The notes beneath the pieces were generated by a model. The model ran no database searches. It saw only the letters and a list, made by a program, of their open reading frames with translations, and had not been told where the DNA came from. A stretch of 64,000 nt of DNA, from positions 310,001 through 374,000 of the forward strand of contig CAVWAP010000002.1 of assembly GCA_963753055.1 (NCBI GenBank), given 5' to 3'. This DNA comes from JAUWGC01 sp963753055. Its GTDB lineage: Bacteria > Bacteroidota > Bacteroidia > Bacteroidales > B18-G4. This document shows, piece after piece, positions 24,347-33,097 of the stretch; the first letter of the stretch is position 1, and every line of letters begins with the position of its first letter. The translations under genes were made by a program, and so were the position numbers.

Positions 24347-24369
24347 AGGGGCGAATACCATTCGCCCCT
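24347..24369. terminator. Perfect 10-bp hairpin between minus-strand genes
   Basis: AGGGGCGAAT, loop ACC, ATTCGCCCCT, 8 nt past the stop of the LytTR gene. The perfect stem suits a transcription terminator, although no strong T run follows on the minus strand. It may also be a dispersed hairpin element. Confidence 0.55.
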
Positions 24370-24376
24370 GGAAAGT

Positions 24377-25219
24377 CTAAAGAGCTTCTTTTAGCTTGAG
24401 TAAATACTGGCGTGAGACAGGAATTTGTTCTTTGGACCCTTTTATCAATAGCCAGTTATTGTTAAAACTTCTGGCCAGGGTTTCAATATAATATGCATTT
24501 ACAATACAAGTACGATGACAGCGAATGAAATTAGCATATGGCCTTAATTGCTGTTCAATATTTTTTAAGGTATTCCGTTGCAGCTTTTTTTTGTAGATAT
24601 CGTCTTCTTTAAATACGATTTCAATATAATTATCGGCTGATCTTATAAAAGCCACATCTGCTATGAGGAGGTTGATATTTTCTGAGCTTTTTTCCGAGAT
24701 GAAATCTATGGAAACGTTCTGGTAGTCTTCTTCATATTTTGCAACCTTCCTTTTTGCACTTTTAATTTCTTCAAGCAGTATTTCATTTTGATATTTTAGT
24801 TCCCCGAACACATCAGTCAACCATAATGATACTGGTGGTAAAAGGCAGATTAATCCAACCTTAAACATGATGTAAAAAGTGATGGTGACAGATCCCACAT
24901 AATAAAGGTAAAATGCAAAAGCAAGTACACTTATAACCAGCATGATAAAGCCACCCATATAGTAGGGCAAAACAGGCTCCTCCTTGTTTTGGGGATAATT
25001 CTGAATTAGCCTCGGAAATACAATTCTGACTAAAACCATGATTATAAAAACAATTACTGCTAAGCCCGCTATGAATATCAATTTGTTATTGAAGTCGAAA
25101 TTGTCAATGGGAAAAGGTTGGAAAAAAAGGACAAATAAGAACACAGCAAAACAGATACTGATAAATAGAACAAATCTTTCTTTTAGTGATTGAATGAATT
25201 GATTTAGCTTTGTATTCAT
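24377..25219 (-). CDS. Membrane-anchored LytTR transcription regulator
   Basis: This 280-residue protein has four hydrophobic helices in the first 140 residues (about 15-35, 45-68, 85-110 and 118-138), a short coiled coil (EILLEEIKSAKRKVAKYEE), then a LytTR DNA-binding domain in 180-280 with the typical IRSADNYIEIVFK, YANFIRCHRTCIVNAYYI and IPVSRQYLLKLKEAL segments. There is no receiver domain; this four-helix plus LytTR layout is a known Bacteroidota type. A -7 element is upstream at 25270-25277. The ligand or signal is unknown. Confidence 0.9.
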   Translation of the reverse strand: MNTKLNQFIQSLKERFVLFISICFAVFLFVLFFQPFPIDNFDFNNKLIFIAGLAVIVFIIMVLVRIVFPRLIQNYPQNKEEPVLPYYMGGFIMLVISVLAFAFYLYYVGSVTITFYIMFKVGLICLLPPVSLWLTDVFGELKYQNEILLEEIKSAKRKVAKYEEDYQNVSIDFISEKSSENINLLIADVAFIRSADNYIEIVFKEDDIYKKKLQRNTLKNIEQQLRPYANFIRCHRTCIVNAYYIETLARSFNNNWLLIKGSKEQIPVSRQYLLKLKEAL

Positions 25220-25269
25220 TTCATATGCCTTGCTGGCCCTGGTGCTTGTTTTTCATTACTAAGGGTTAT

Positions 25270-25277
25270 CAAATTTA
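25270..25277 (-). promoter_or_regulatory. -7 element TAAATTTG for the LytTR gene
   Basis: TAAATTTG on the minus strand predicts a start near 25263 and a leader of about 45 nt before the ATG at 25219. Confidence 0.45.
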
Positions 25278-25331
25278 TATCTTTTTTCTTAAACATATGT
25301 TTTTAAGCAATTGATCGATTAAATAAATACC

Positions 25332-26327
25332 ATGACTTACCATCCATCTAACAATCGCTATGATAAGATGCCATTTCACCAATGTGGCAACAGCGGATTG
25401 AAATTACCGGCCGTTTCCCTGGGTTTATGGCATAACTGGGGAGATATCGATGATTTTGACAATGGGAGAGCAATGCTCCGAAGGGCTTTTGATCTTGGCA
25501 TTACTCATTTCGACCTGGCAAATAATTATGGACCTCCTTATGGCTCCGCTGAAAAGAATTTTGGGAAAACATTAAATCTGGACTTCAAACCATACCGCAA
25601 CGAGCTAATTATATCAACCAAAGCCGGTTGGGACATGTGGCCCGGACCTTATGGGAATTTTGGTTCACGTAAATACCTTATTGCAAGCCTGGATCAAAGT
25701 TTGAAACGGATGGGATTGGATTACGTTGATATATTCTATCATCATCGGCCCGATCCGGAAACACCTCTGGAGGAAACGATGGGAGCACTTGATTATATTG
25801 TCCGCAGCGGTCGGGCCTTATATGTCGGAATATCACAATATAATCCTGAACAAACGAAGAAAGCCATACAGATATTAAAGAGCCTGGGAACTCCCTGCCT
25901 GATCCATCAGGCCAACTACAATATGCTTGATCGATGGATAGAAGATGGCCTGACGGATACTTTACGTGAAGAAAAAATAGGCTGTATCGTATTTTCTCCA
26001 TTGGCACAGGGCCTTCTTACCAACCGGTACTTGAAAGAAATACCAGCTGATTCAAGGGCCGGTAAGCATGATACTTCCTTGAACAGGGATCAGGTTACAA
26101 ATCAAAGAATTGACCAACTTAGTAAGCTGAATGATATAGCGAAAGACCGAAACCAAAGTCTTGCCCAGATGTCTATTGCATGGACATTAAGGAACCCGGT
26201 GATTACATCTGCATTGATCGGAGCCAGTAAAGCAAATCAGATTAATGATATTGTTCAGGGCATTTATAGCAGTAAAGAGTTTACCGATGGTGAATTAGCT
26301 GTGATTGAAAAAATACTGGCAGAATAA
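25332..26327 (+). CDS. Aldo/keto reductase, YghZ (L-glyceraldehyde 3-phosphate reductase)-like
   Basis: This 331-residue protein follows the AKR14/YghZ pattern throughout: N-terminus MTYHPSNNRYDKMPFHQCGN, THFDLANNYGPPYGSAE with the catalytic Asp and Tyr, STKAGWDMWPGPYG with the Lys, and DIFYHHRPDPETPLEETM with the His. NADPH-binding GASKANQI is near the C-terminus. YghZ-type enzymes reduce glyceraldehyde 3-phosphate and methylglyoxal with NADPH. All catalytic residues are present and the length is standard. It is divergent from the LytTR gene over 112 nt, with no other obvious link. Confidence 0.93.
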   Translation: MTYHPSNNRYDKMPFHQCGNSGLKLPAVSLGLWHNWGDIDDFDNGRAMLRRAFDLGITHFDLANNYGPPYGSAEKNFGKTLNLDFKPYRNELIISTKAGWDMWPGPYGNFGSRKYLIASLDQSLKRMGLDYVDIFYHHRPDPETPLEETMGALDYIVRSGRALYVGISQYNPEQTKKAIQILKSLGTPCLIHQANYNMLDRWIEDGLTDTLREEKIGCIVFSPLAQGLLTNRYLKEIPADSRAGKHDTSLNRDQVTNQRIDQLSKLNDIAKDRNQSLAQMSIAWTLRNPVITSALIGASKANQINDIVQGIYSSKEFTDGELAVIEKILAE

Positions 26328-26335
26328 AGAGTTAT

Positions 26336-26869
26336 TTACCGGTAATCTTCTTTTCTTTCACAGTAAACTATATAATATCTTGGTGTAAAGTGCCTGAGAA
26401 GTGGCCTTATGCCAATTTTTTTCCAGTTGGATGATATCCAGGCCTGACTGTCTTTAATCTCCCAGCCCGTTTTATCCAGGAGAAAATCAAACTGTTTTTT
26501 CTCGAACTCATGATAATGCTTTGCCCAGTCATCATTTTCATTCCAGAATGCACTGGCAAACCATAATTTCAGAGGTATAGAAGCAATGAGTTTTTTAGTT
26601 CTGATTTCTTTTAGGATATTAAACGGAGCCAACATATGTTCGAAAATTTCGAACGCACAAACAGCATCTACATCACTGTCTATATATTGTTGATAGTCAG
26701 TATCAAGATTCTCTCCTTGTGTGTTTTTTACAGTATATCCATGCTCCTCCAATATGCCTGAAAAAGCATTTCTCGTCCCTAAATCCAAGACAGCACTATT
26801 GCTTTCAAGGTGTTTCTGAACAAAATTCAAGGTTTTATCATACCGACTTCTTAAGCCCTTATCCATCAT
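26336..26869 (-). CDS. Class I SAM-dependent methyltransferase-like protein
   Basis: A 177-residue protein with a modified SAM-binding loop (AVLDLGTRNAFSGILEEHGY) and AVCAFEIFEHMLAPFNIL, the post-strand-4 segment of Methyltransf_11/25 proteins. In place of the usual GxGxG it has DLGTRNAFS, so SAM binding is less certain. The C-terminal part (ENDDWAKHYHEFEKKQFDFLL) resembles methyltransferases near glycan loci. The gene converges on the aldo/keto reductase with an 8-nt gap. Substrate unknown. Confidence 0.75.
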   Translation of the reverse strand: MMDKGLRSRYDKTLNFVQKHLESNSAVLDLGTRNAFSGILEEHGYTVKNTQGENLDTDYQQYIDSDVDAVCAFEIFEHMLAPFNILKEIRTKKLIASIPLKLWFASAFWNENDDWAKHYHEFEKKQFDFLLDKTGWEIKDSQAWISSNWKKIGIRPLLRHFTPRYYIVYCERKEDYR

Positions 26870-27029
26870 CGTAAAATAACTAATTGTTTCTAATTATTCT
26901 CTTCTTGAACTAATTTAATTCTATGCCAAAATAGTAAATATGAGTGTTATTTCAATATACTGATTGACTTTTTAATAATATTTATTAAATTAGTGAATAA
27001 TTATATTTCAACCTTAAAAAAGCAATAAA

Positions 27030-27764
27030 ATGAAAAAATTAAAATTTTTAATGTTGTTTAGTATTATTTTACTTAGTAGTATCATTGTTATTACTGCTTG
27101 TAAAAAAGATGAGGAAAACAAAATCCCAACTGTATCTGCAGTAACAGTCACCCCGGCAACTATAAATGCTGGCGGTACAGTTACTGTTACTGTTGCTGCT
27201 TCTGACCCTGACGGTGATGCCTTGACGTATGCCTATACTGCTACTGGCGGGGCTGTACAGGGAACTGGCAATGTGGCAACCTGGGTAGCACCCAATGCAG
27301 CAGGCGCCTATTCTGTCACTGTTTTAGTATCGGATGGGAACGGAGGTACAGCAAACGGTTCTGGCGCTTTGACAGTTACTGATGTACCACCAGAAACAAA
27401 AATAACAGGAACTGCCCAATTCCCTGCAGGTACATCAGGAGATCTTTCTAATGCAAAAGTAAGCATCTACACTTCCTGGGAAAACTGGAATACCAACCAG
27501 CCAATTAAATTTGCAGCTGTTTCAGGAGCAGGGGCAAGTGTTACGTTTACAATTACTGATGTATTGCCAGGAAATTACTACCTTGATGTATGGAAAGACA
27601 TTGACAATTCTGCTAACTGGACCTTGGGCGATTATGTAGGATGGTATGGTTCAGGTGGACTGGGCAGCCCTTCACTAACCCAATTTCAAATCACTGAAGG
27701 TCAAACCTTCAACTGTAGTGTTAATATGTATATTATTGCTAAGGGAGGAGAGATTCCCAAGTAA
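27030..27764 (+). CDS. Secreted lipoprotein with Ig/PKD-like domain
   Basis: The signal sequence ends in the lipobox IVITACKKDEEN (Cys about residue 24), and the acidic residues after the Cys fit Bacteroidota surface-exported lipoproteins. Residues 32-118 form an Ig/PKD-like beta-sandwich (PTVSAVTVTPATINAGGTVT; VLVSDGNGGTA). Residues 125-244 form a second beta-domain with YYLDVWKDIDNSANWTLGDY, like carboxypeptidase-regulatory or invasin-type modules. No catalytic motif was seen. A strong intrinsic terminator follows at 27784. The gene stands alone. Confidence 0.82.
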   Translation: MKKLKFLMLFSIILLSSIIVITACKKDEENKIPTVSAVTVTPATINAGGTVTVTVAASDPDGDALTYAYTATGGAVQGTGNVATWVAPNAAGAYSVTVLVSDGNGGTANGSGALTVTDVPPETKITGTAQFPAGTSGDLSNAKVSIYTSWENWNTNQPIKFAAVSGAGASVTFTITDVLPGNYYLDVWKDIDNSANWTLGDYVGWYGSGGLGSPSLTQFQITEGQTFNCSVNMYIIAKGGEIPK

Positions 27765-27783
27765 ATTCTGCTACAAGAAACTT

Positions 27784-27819
27784 AAGGCTTCCTGCGCTGT
27801 GGGAAGCTTTTTTTTATTT
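27784..27819 (+). terminator. Rho-independent terminator
   Basis: Stem GGCTTCC/GGGAAGC with a short loop, followed by nine T residues, 20 nt after the lipoprotein stop codon. Confidence 0.8.
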
Positions 27820-27835
27820 TAGTAAAAAGAATAGG

Positions 27836-28624
27836 ATGATGTTCAATCTTCGCGAAAAATTGTTCCAAATCTGGTATTGGTATGTAAATAAAGTTGACAA
27901 AAATGCCGAGATCTTATTTATGAACTACGGATATAGCGATAAGGATCAGGAGATTCTAGTGGATGAACAAAGCGAGCCTGATCGATACGCTATCCAGTTA
28001 TATCTGCATCTGGCAAGTGCAACAGCGTTAGAAAGCAAAGATATCGTTGAAATTGGTTGTGGCAGAGGAGGGGGATTGTCCTATATCACCAGTCATTTTT
28101 CACCTGCATCGGCTATAGGGGTAGATCTGGATAAACAGGCAGTTTTATTTTGTAAGCGCCATTATGATTTGGATGCTTTATCGTTTATGCAAGGCGATGC
28201 CCAGAATTTAAGCCTGAGAAACAATAGCTGTGATGTAGTGCTTAATGTTGAATCATCACACCGCTATCCCGATATGAAAGCATTTTTGGGAGAAGTATCC
28301 CGTATTTTACGTCCTGGTGGATATTTTTTAATTACCGATTTTCGATTCGATTATGAAATGGAAGACTTGAAAAAGGACCTGGACTTGAGTGGGATGACCA
28401 CGCTTAAAGAGAGATTTATAAATCAGGAAGTTGTAACTGCTTTGGAGTTAGATGATGAGCGCAGGCGCAGACTTGTACAAAGACTCAGCCCTAAGATTCT
28501 TCATAAAATAGCCCTGAACTTCAGCGGAACAATAGGTTCTGAAACATATCAGCGATTTGTATCAGGAGAGTATATTTATTTCAGTTATGTATTAAAAAAG
28601 CCATCGATCACTGAAGTGGTTTAA
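27836..28624 (+). CDS. Class I SAM-dependent methyltransferase
   Basis: A 262-residue methyltransferase with motif I DIVEIGCGRGGGLSYI (residues 65-80), the acidic residue after strand 2 in AIGVDLDKQA, motif QGDAQNLSLRNNSCDVVLNV and the post-motif segment VSRILRPGGYFLITDFR. The pattern and N-terminus resemble phthiotriol/sarcosine-glycine-type small-molecule methyltransferases. A second ATG at 27839 is equally possible as start. The start lies just after the terminator of the lipoprotein gene, so it must have its own promoter. Substrate not determinable. Confidence 0.88.
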   Translation: MMFNLREKLFQIWYWYVNKVDKNAEILFMNYGYSDKDQEILVDEQSEPDRYAIQLYLHLASATALESKDIVEIGCGRGGGLSYITSHFSPASAIGVDLDKQAVLFCKRHYDLDALSFMQGDAQNLSLRNNSCDVVLNVESSHRYPDMKAFLGEVSRILRPGGYFLITDFRFDYEMEDLKKDLDLSGMTTLKERFINQEVVTALELDDERRRRLVQRLSPKILHKIALNFSGTIGSETYQRFVSGEYIYFSYVLKKPSITEVV

Positions 28625-28657
28625 AAGGTAATTAGATGATCAGCAGTCACTGGAAAG

Positions 28658-30475
28658 CTACAAAACGATCATTTTTTTCATATGGACTTCTTTGCCGGCA
28701 CTTAACTTGATTACATAAATCCCCCTGGCAATTTCTTCGCCAAAACAGTCTTTTCCATTCCATGAGATCACATGCTTACCGGCGTTAAAAGTTTCATCTG
28801 CCAGGGATATGACCCAGTTTCCAAACAATCCATGAATATCAATATTCACATACATAGACTCAGGTAAATAAAAGGAAATACTGGTCGTGTGCTTTGTTGG
28901 ATTGGGAAAATTCTGAAACAGCACAATCTTACTATCCCCTGCGGGATTCATTGCAGGGTGAATCCCAACTACCTGACCTGAAAGCTCCTTGTCTATCAGT
29001 GAAATCGTTGCATCATAACTGCCATTGGATTCTTCATTATAGGCTCCCGGAGTGGTTGGAAATTCATCTGAATAGGTGTTTCCTGCAACGAAAATATTAT
29101 CATCCGCTGCAAGGGCAAGCTCAAGACCGAAATCATCCCACTCTCCTCCGAGGAAAGTAGAAGCGATTAATCTGGTTAAATCACCGTCCATTCTGGAAAT
29201 ATACAAGTCTGATTCTCCATTAAAACTGGTATCATATGTATGATTTGTCACCGGGAAATCCGATTCTCCCGCCAACCCGGTAATAAAAACATCCCTGCTG
29301 GATTCATCATACACTATGTCACGACTGAAATCCCAGCCACTGCTACCCAGGAAAGTACTGGCCATAAGATTTTCAAGCCTGGAATCAATAAGTGTGATAA
29401 ACCCATCATAAAAGCCGTAATTGAAGGTTGTGTCATATGCTCCTGAAGTATATGGGAAATCAAGTGATTCAGTGTATCCGCAAATATAAATATTACCGGA
29501 GCTGTTGAATGCCATTGAAAAGGCATTATCCATACCGTCACCCCCAATAAAAGTAGATGCCAGCAAAGTGTCCAGGTCATTGCCAAACATGCTAATATAT
29601 GCATCGGCATCACCATTGAATGTGGTGTTATAGGCCATGGGTGTCGTGGGATAGTTGGATGATCCGGTTATCCCGCATACGCAAATATTGTTATTCTCAT
29701 CTACCAGTATGTCGAGCGCCTGCTCAACACCCAGTCCACCACAATAAGTGGATGCAAGCAGGTCAGACAAATCTGGTGTGAACTTGGATATAAATAAATC
29801 AGGGCCGGTATTATAACCTCCGGTAGTACTATAGGCGTTTGGGGTTACAGGAAAATCCCCGGAAATGGTTGCTCCTGCAACAATAATGTTCCCGTTTGTA
29901 TCAGTGGCTACCCTGATCTGGTTAAAATAATCCGGGTTTGATCCTCCAAGGTATGTCGAAGCCAAAACCGAATCCAGGTCGGGTGTTAGAATAGTAATAA
30001 AGACATCAAACTCATCCCAGAAAGAAGTCACATAAGATGTGTCGTATGCCCCGCTGGTAACAGGAAAGTCATCGGAGGTAGTATGACCTGCAACGCATAT
30101 GTTTCCATCTTTGTCAATGATCATGGCTGATGCAATATCAATGGCTGATCCTCCAAGATATGTAGATGCTACCAGTTTCGTTAAGTCAGCATTAAGCCTG
30201 GCAACAAAAGACTCGGATGTACCGCCTGCATGGTTTGGTTGAAAAGCTCCGAGGGTGACAGGGAAATTGTTGGACTCTGTCGGGCCACAGATATAAACAT
30301 CCCCGTTTGGATGCTGGAGAAAGCCAAGTTCATCAAGCTCCATTACAAATAATTCTATTGAAGCCCCACCCAGATAGGTTGAAGCAAAAAGCCCATTGTC
30401 AGAGGATGATTGGGATTGCAGGGGTGCAGAATAAATAAGGAACAGAAAGGTGAATAAAACGATAAGACGTCGCAT
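28658..30475 (-). CDS. Secreted SBBP-repeat beta-propeller protein, T9SS cargo
   Basis: After a signal peptide (residues 1-21, ending LQSQ) the 605-residue protein contains about eight SBBP-type beta-propeller repeats of roughly 60 residues, with the recurring pattern ASTYLGGS..D....I..D..GNI.V.G.T.S.DFP.T..AY. The C-terminus is a standard T9SS type A sorting domain (LFQNFPNPTKHTTSISFYL and KEVHMKKMIVL). No repeat insertion is found after its PNP motif. It is likely an extracellular or surface protein of unknown binding role. Confidence 0.9.
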   Translation of the reverse strand: MRRLIVLFTFLFLIYSAPLQSQSSSDNGLFASTYLGGASIELFVMELDELGFLQHPNGDVYICGPTESNNFPVTLGAFQPNHAGGTSESFVARLNADLTKLVASTYLGGSAIDIASAMIIDKDGNICVAGHTTSDDFPVTSGAYDTSYVTSFWDEFDVFITILTPDLDSVLASTYLGGSNPDYFNQIRVATDTNGNIIVAGATISGDFPVTPNAYSTTGGYNTGPDLFISKFTPDLSDLLASTYCGGLGVEQALDILVDENNNICVCGITGSSNYPTTPMAYNTTFNGDADAYISMFGNDLDTLLASTFIGGDGMDNAFSMAFNSSGNIYICGYTESLDFPYTSGAYDTTFNYGFYDGFITLIDSRLENLMASTFLGSSGWDFSRDIVYDESSRDVFITGLAGESDFPVTNHTYDTSFNGESDLYISRMDGDLTRLIASTFLGGEWDDFGLELALAADDNIFVAGNTYSDEFPTTPGAYNEESNGSYDATISLIDKELSGQVVGIHPAMNPAGDSKIVLFQNFPNPTKHTTSISFYLPESMYVNIDIHGLFGNWVISLADETFNAGKHVISWNGKDCFGEEIARGIYVIKLSAGKEVHMKKMIVL

Positions 30476-30565
30476 GGTGTTACATGTTTGGGGTATAACA
30501 CATAAGACAAGATTAAATATGAAAAGGTTGTCAGTATGTTATATTTCACTGTGTAAGTGTCACTA

Positions 30566-30883
30566 TTATCTAAATAAAAAGAATAGCAACAATGCCACAC
30601 CTATTAAAAGTGTTGCGATTCCGGCAATAACAAGATTTTTCCTGTTCTTTTTTTCTTTTGCTGTAAGAGGCCTGATATTCCCCTCTTTTTTATGCCTGGC
30701 TTCTATTGATGAGCCTATTCCGGCTCCGAACGCTACACCAATGGCAGGTCCTATTCCAATAAAGCCCGGAGCATCCAGTGCAATACTTAAAGGGATGCCC
30801 ATTCCTGAAAAGATGGCCATCCCTATCCCTATCCACATTCCCACAAAATGGCCTTCTGGATATTTTTTATTGTTTTCTTCCAT
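30566..30883 (-). CDS. Small glycine-rich membrane protein, 105 residues
   Basis: It has a charged MEENNKKYPEGHFVG head, two glycine-rich hydrophobic segments (about 14-32 and 38-57), a charged loop with RHKKEGNIRPLTAKEKKNR, and a third helix (about 84-104). No conserved catalytic residues are visible. Proteins of this layout are common small conserved membrane proteins without known function. The convergent frame on the other strand is an antisense shadow. Confidence 0.65.
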   Translation of the reverse strand: MEENNKKYPEGHFVGMWIGIGMAIFSGMGIPLSIALDAPGFIGIGPAIGVAFGAGIGSSIEARHKKEGNIRPLTAKEKKNRKNLVIAGIATLLIGVALLLFFLFR

Positions 30884-30982
30884 ATTATAAAGATAGGAAA
30901 ATCCTGAAACAGTTCAAGTTCATTATCCTCTTCAGGGCTCCTTGAGGGTTGTTTTCCAGCTGGTTGGAAAGGAAAAGAATGT

Positions 30983-31293
30983 TTAGAATCGATCTATAAC
31001 GCTTATCCCGGTTTGCTTAAAACTATTCATGTTCATGAGTTCATCAGCCGACTCCTCCAGGCTGATCGTTTTGCCAATTAATTTCTCCGGTTGCAGCCTT
31101 CCTTCCTGTATCATCTTTAAAAGAGATGCATATTTATATGCCTGCATGCCATGACTTCCAAGGAGTTATAACAGGTTACAGGGCTTCCCAGTGCATCGAT
31201 AGAAACATGCACACCTCCCCGGGTGAAATCCTTAACGGCGGTGATTACATCCGGAACCTCAATGGCGTTTATGCCGATAGCAGCTCCAAGCCA
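30983..31293 (-). pseudogene. Zinc-dependent alcohol dehydrogenase remnant, C-terminal part
   Basis: On the minus strand the DNA encodes LGAAIGINAIEVPDVITAV, then FTRGGVHVSIDALGSPVTCY up to EVMACRHINMHLF and a stop. In another frame it encodes SHGMQAYKYASLLKMIQEGR, then LQPEKLIGKTISLEESADEL and NMNSFKQTGISVIDRF to a stop at 30983. These are the cofactor-domain and C-terminal segments of a zinc alcohol dehydrogenase. About 230 N-terminal residues and an internal block are missing, and the two parts differ in frame. The remnant abuts the stop of the FAD oxidase gene, marking a deletion breakpoint. Confidence 0.75.
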
Positions 31294-32682
31294 CTAACCA
31301 CCATTTGGGCTGATATTCATGTTTACCCTGAAAAGATTATTGGGATCCCATTTGGTTTTGGCCTTGACAAGGCGTTCCCATACATCAGTTGTATATGCTT
31401 CCCTGGTCCTGCTGGTTTCATTATCACTGACAAAATTTACATAAACCCCATCACTGTATGGCCTGGTGGCATCATGGAAGCTCCTGGCCCATTTCATACA
31501 CTTTTCATCATCGGCTGCACTTTGCCATCGTGTATGGATATTCAGAATAAATGGTGATTTTCTGTGTGAATAGGCTGTTGCATCAGCCGGAACCCTGCTG
31601 GGAGCACCTTCCATATGAGGAATAAAGACCTCGCATTCATTGCTTGGCATGGTGGCTGCAAACCTGATGATCTCATTGATGAAACCATCAGATAATTCTT
31701 TTATTTGATGTGATTTCCAGTAGTTTCGTGCTCCATGGGTTACCAGCCCATCAAATGCTGATTGCCACATCACCCAGGGATACATGCCCGAACCATCACC
31801 ATGATTTTCTGAAAAATCACGGACAGGTTGCATTATTTTTTCACCTTCTGCCGGATCACCTAACCATACAAATGGAATCAGCAGTACCAGCTTGCCATGA
31901 ACATCCTCAGGAAGGAATGGTAATGGCGGTGCATGACGCATAACTGTCCACACAGTCATCTCATCGGGCAGTGTTTTAACAAACTCCCTGTGAAACTTAA
32001 AATATTCTTTTGCGTCCTCGAACTTTTTCACAATCGGCCCTGAGTATAACTCTGTGCCTATATCTGCACACTGGAATTCAAAGTTTGTGACTATACCGAA
32101 GTTTCCACCACCACCACGGATGGCCCAGAACAGGTCAATATTCTCATCTTTGCTTGCCTTAACAAGGTTACCTTCAGCGGTTACGATATCTGCCGAAATA
32201 AGGTTATCAACAGAGAGCCCATGCTTTCTGCTGATCCAGCCAAGTCCGCCTCCCAGTGTTAATCCTCCAACACCGGTATGTGAGATTATACCGGCAGATA
32301 CAGCCAGTCCATGTTGCTGTGTGGCTTTATCAACCTCACCGAGCAGGCATCCACCCTGTGCTTTTGCAGTTCCTTGGTTGGGGTTTACTTCCACATTTTG
32401 CATCAGGGACAGATCAATCATTAATCCATCATCACAAGAAGCGGTGCCGGCAGAATTATGACCACCACCTTTAACTGCGATCAGGAGGCCATTGTTTCTT
32501 GCAAAATTTACAGATTCAACCACATCCTGATCGGTCTCACAACGAGAAATCAGAGCGGGTTTTTTATCGAACATGCCATTCCAGATTGCCCTGGCTTCGT
32601 CATATCCATTATTATCGGGTAAAATTATTTGTCCTTTGGTCCGGGAACTTAAAGCTTGTAAGGATTCAGCGCTAACTTTCAT
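31294..32682 (-). CDS. FAD-binding oxidoreductase, BBE-type
   Basis: This 462-residue protein belongs to the PCMH/VAO FAD-binding group with a berberine-bridge-like C-terminus. The FAD domain shows AVKGGGHNSAGTASCDDGLM with His75, the usual covalent-FAD site, then SHTGVGGLTLGGGLGW and the pyrophosphate loop WAIRGGGGNFGIVT. The C-terminus ends YVNFVSDNE..NLFRVNMNISPNGG, the expected BBE ending. The sequence is complete and lacks a signal peptide, so a cytoplasmic oxidase of sugars, alcohols or aromatic compounds is likely. It ends directly at the alcohol dehydrogenase remnant. Confidence 0.9.
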   Translation of the reverse strand: MKVSAESLQALSSRTKGQIILPDNNGYDEARAIWNGMFDKKPALISRCETDQDVVESVNFARNNGLLIAVKGGGHNSAGTASCDDGLMIDLSLMQNVEVNPNQGTAKAQGGCLLGEVDKATQQHGLAVSAGIISHTGVGGLTLGGGLGWISRKHGLSVDNLISADIVTAEGNLVKASKDENIDLFWAIRGGGGNFGIVTNFEFQCADIGTELYSGPIVKKFEDAKEYFKFHREFVKTLPDEMTVWTVMRHAPPLPFLPEDVHGKLVLLIPFVWLGDPAEGEKIMQPVRDFSENHGDGSGMYPWVMWQSAFDGLVTHGARNYWKSHQIKELSDGFINEIIRFAATMPSNECEVFIPHMEGAPSRVPADATAYSHRKSPFILNIHTRWQSAADDEKCMKWARSFHDATRPYSDGVYVNFVSDNETSRTREAYTTDVWERLVKAKTKWDPNNLFRVNMNISPNGG

Positions 32683-33097
32683 AGGTATTGTTTTTTGTTA
32701 TTACTACTACTGCAAAGTTCGAATCTCCTTTTTTGATCATAGCAAATGTAAATCTTAAAATGCTAATATTCAGAATTTTAACAATACGTTAACAAATTAC
32801 ACCTCACCCCCTTTTCCCTCCCTCGTCTTCGCTCGGGACAGGCTCTCTCCAATTTGTAAAGGGGGGGGTATTAATATTGCTTCATCTTTCTATAGACATC
32901 TGACCCCTCCGGGTCATTGGCAAAGTAAACTCCCCCTCCATCTTGAGGGAGGGGGTTGGGGGGTGGGTAAAAAAATCTATTCCTGGAAAGTCTCTGATCC
33001 AGGTATAGCTTATCAAATAAAGAATATGTTTAACAAGATGAACCAAAAAGCAATTATTTCGTATGATACTTAAACCAAACTATCACTTAATCTGTGC
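32683..33097. other. 415-nt intergenic region rich in dispersed repeats
   Basis: The region holds an AGTCGA-family hairpin (32819-32838), G/C-rich stretches including a run of G at 32860-32868, a GACCC-TCC-GGGTC palindrome near 32912, and an 8-bp hairpin CCCCCTCC/GGAGGGGG at 32932-32955. No gene is recognised. The last 80 nt should carry the promoter of the L-domain gene, but no clear -7 element was seen. Confidence 0.6.
32819..32838. repeat. Hairpin repeat, AGTCGA-loop family (stem TCCC/GGGA)
   Basis: On the minus strand: TCCC, loop GAGCGAAGACGA, GGGA. One base differs from the consensus loop. Confidence 0.65.

Noticed and set aside
32054..32461. Long plus-strand frame inside the FAD oxidase gene
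   Set aside because: It is antisense to conserved FAD-binding sequence and its translation is proline/serine-rich with no recognisable domain.
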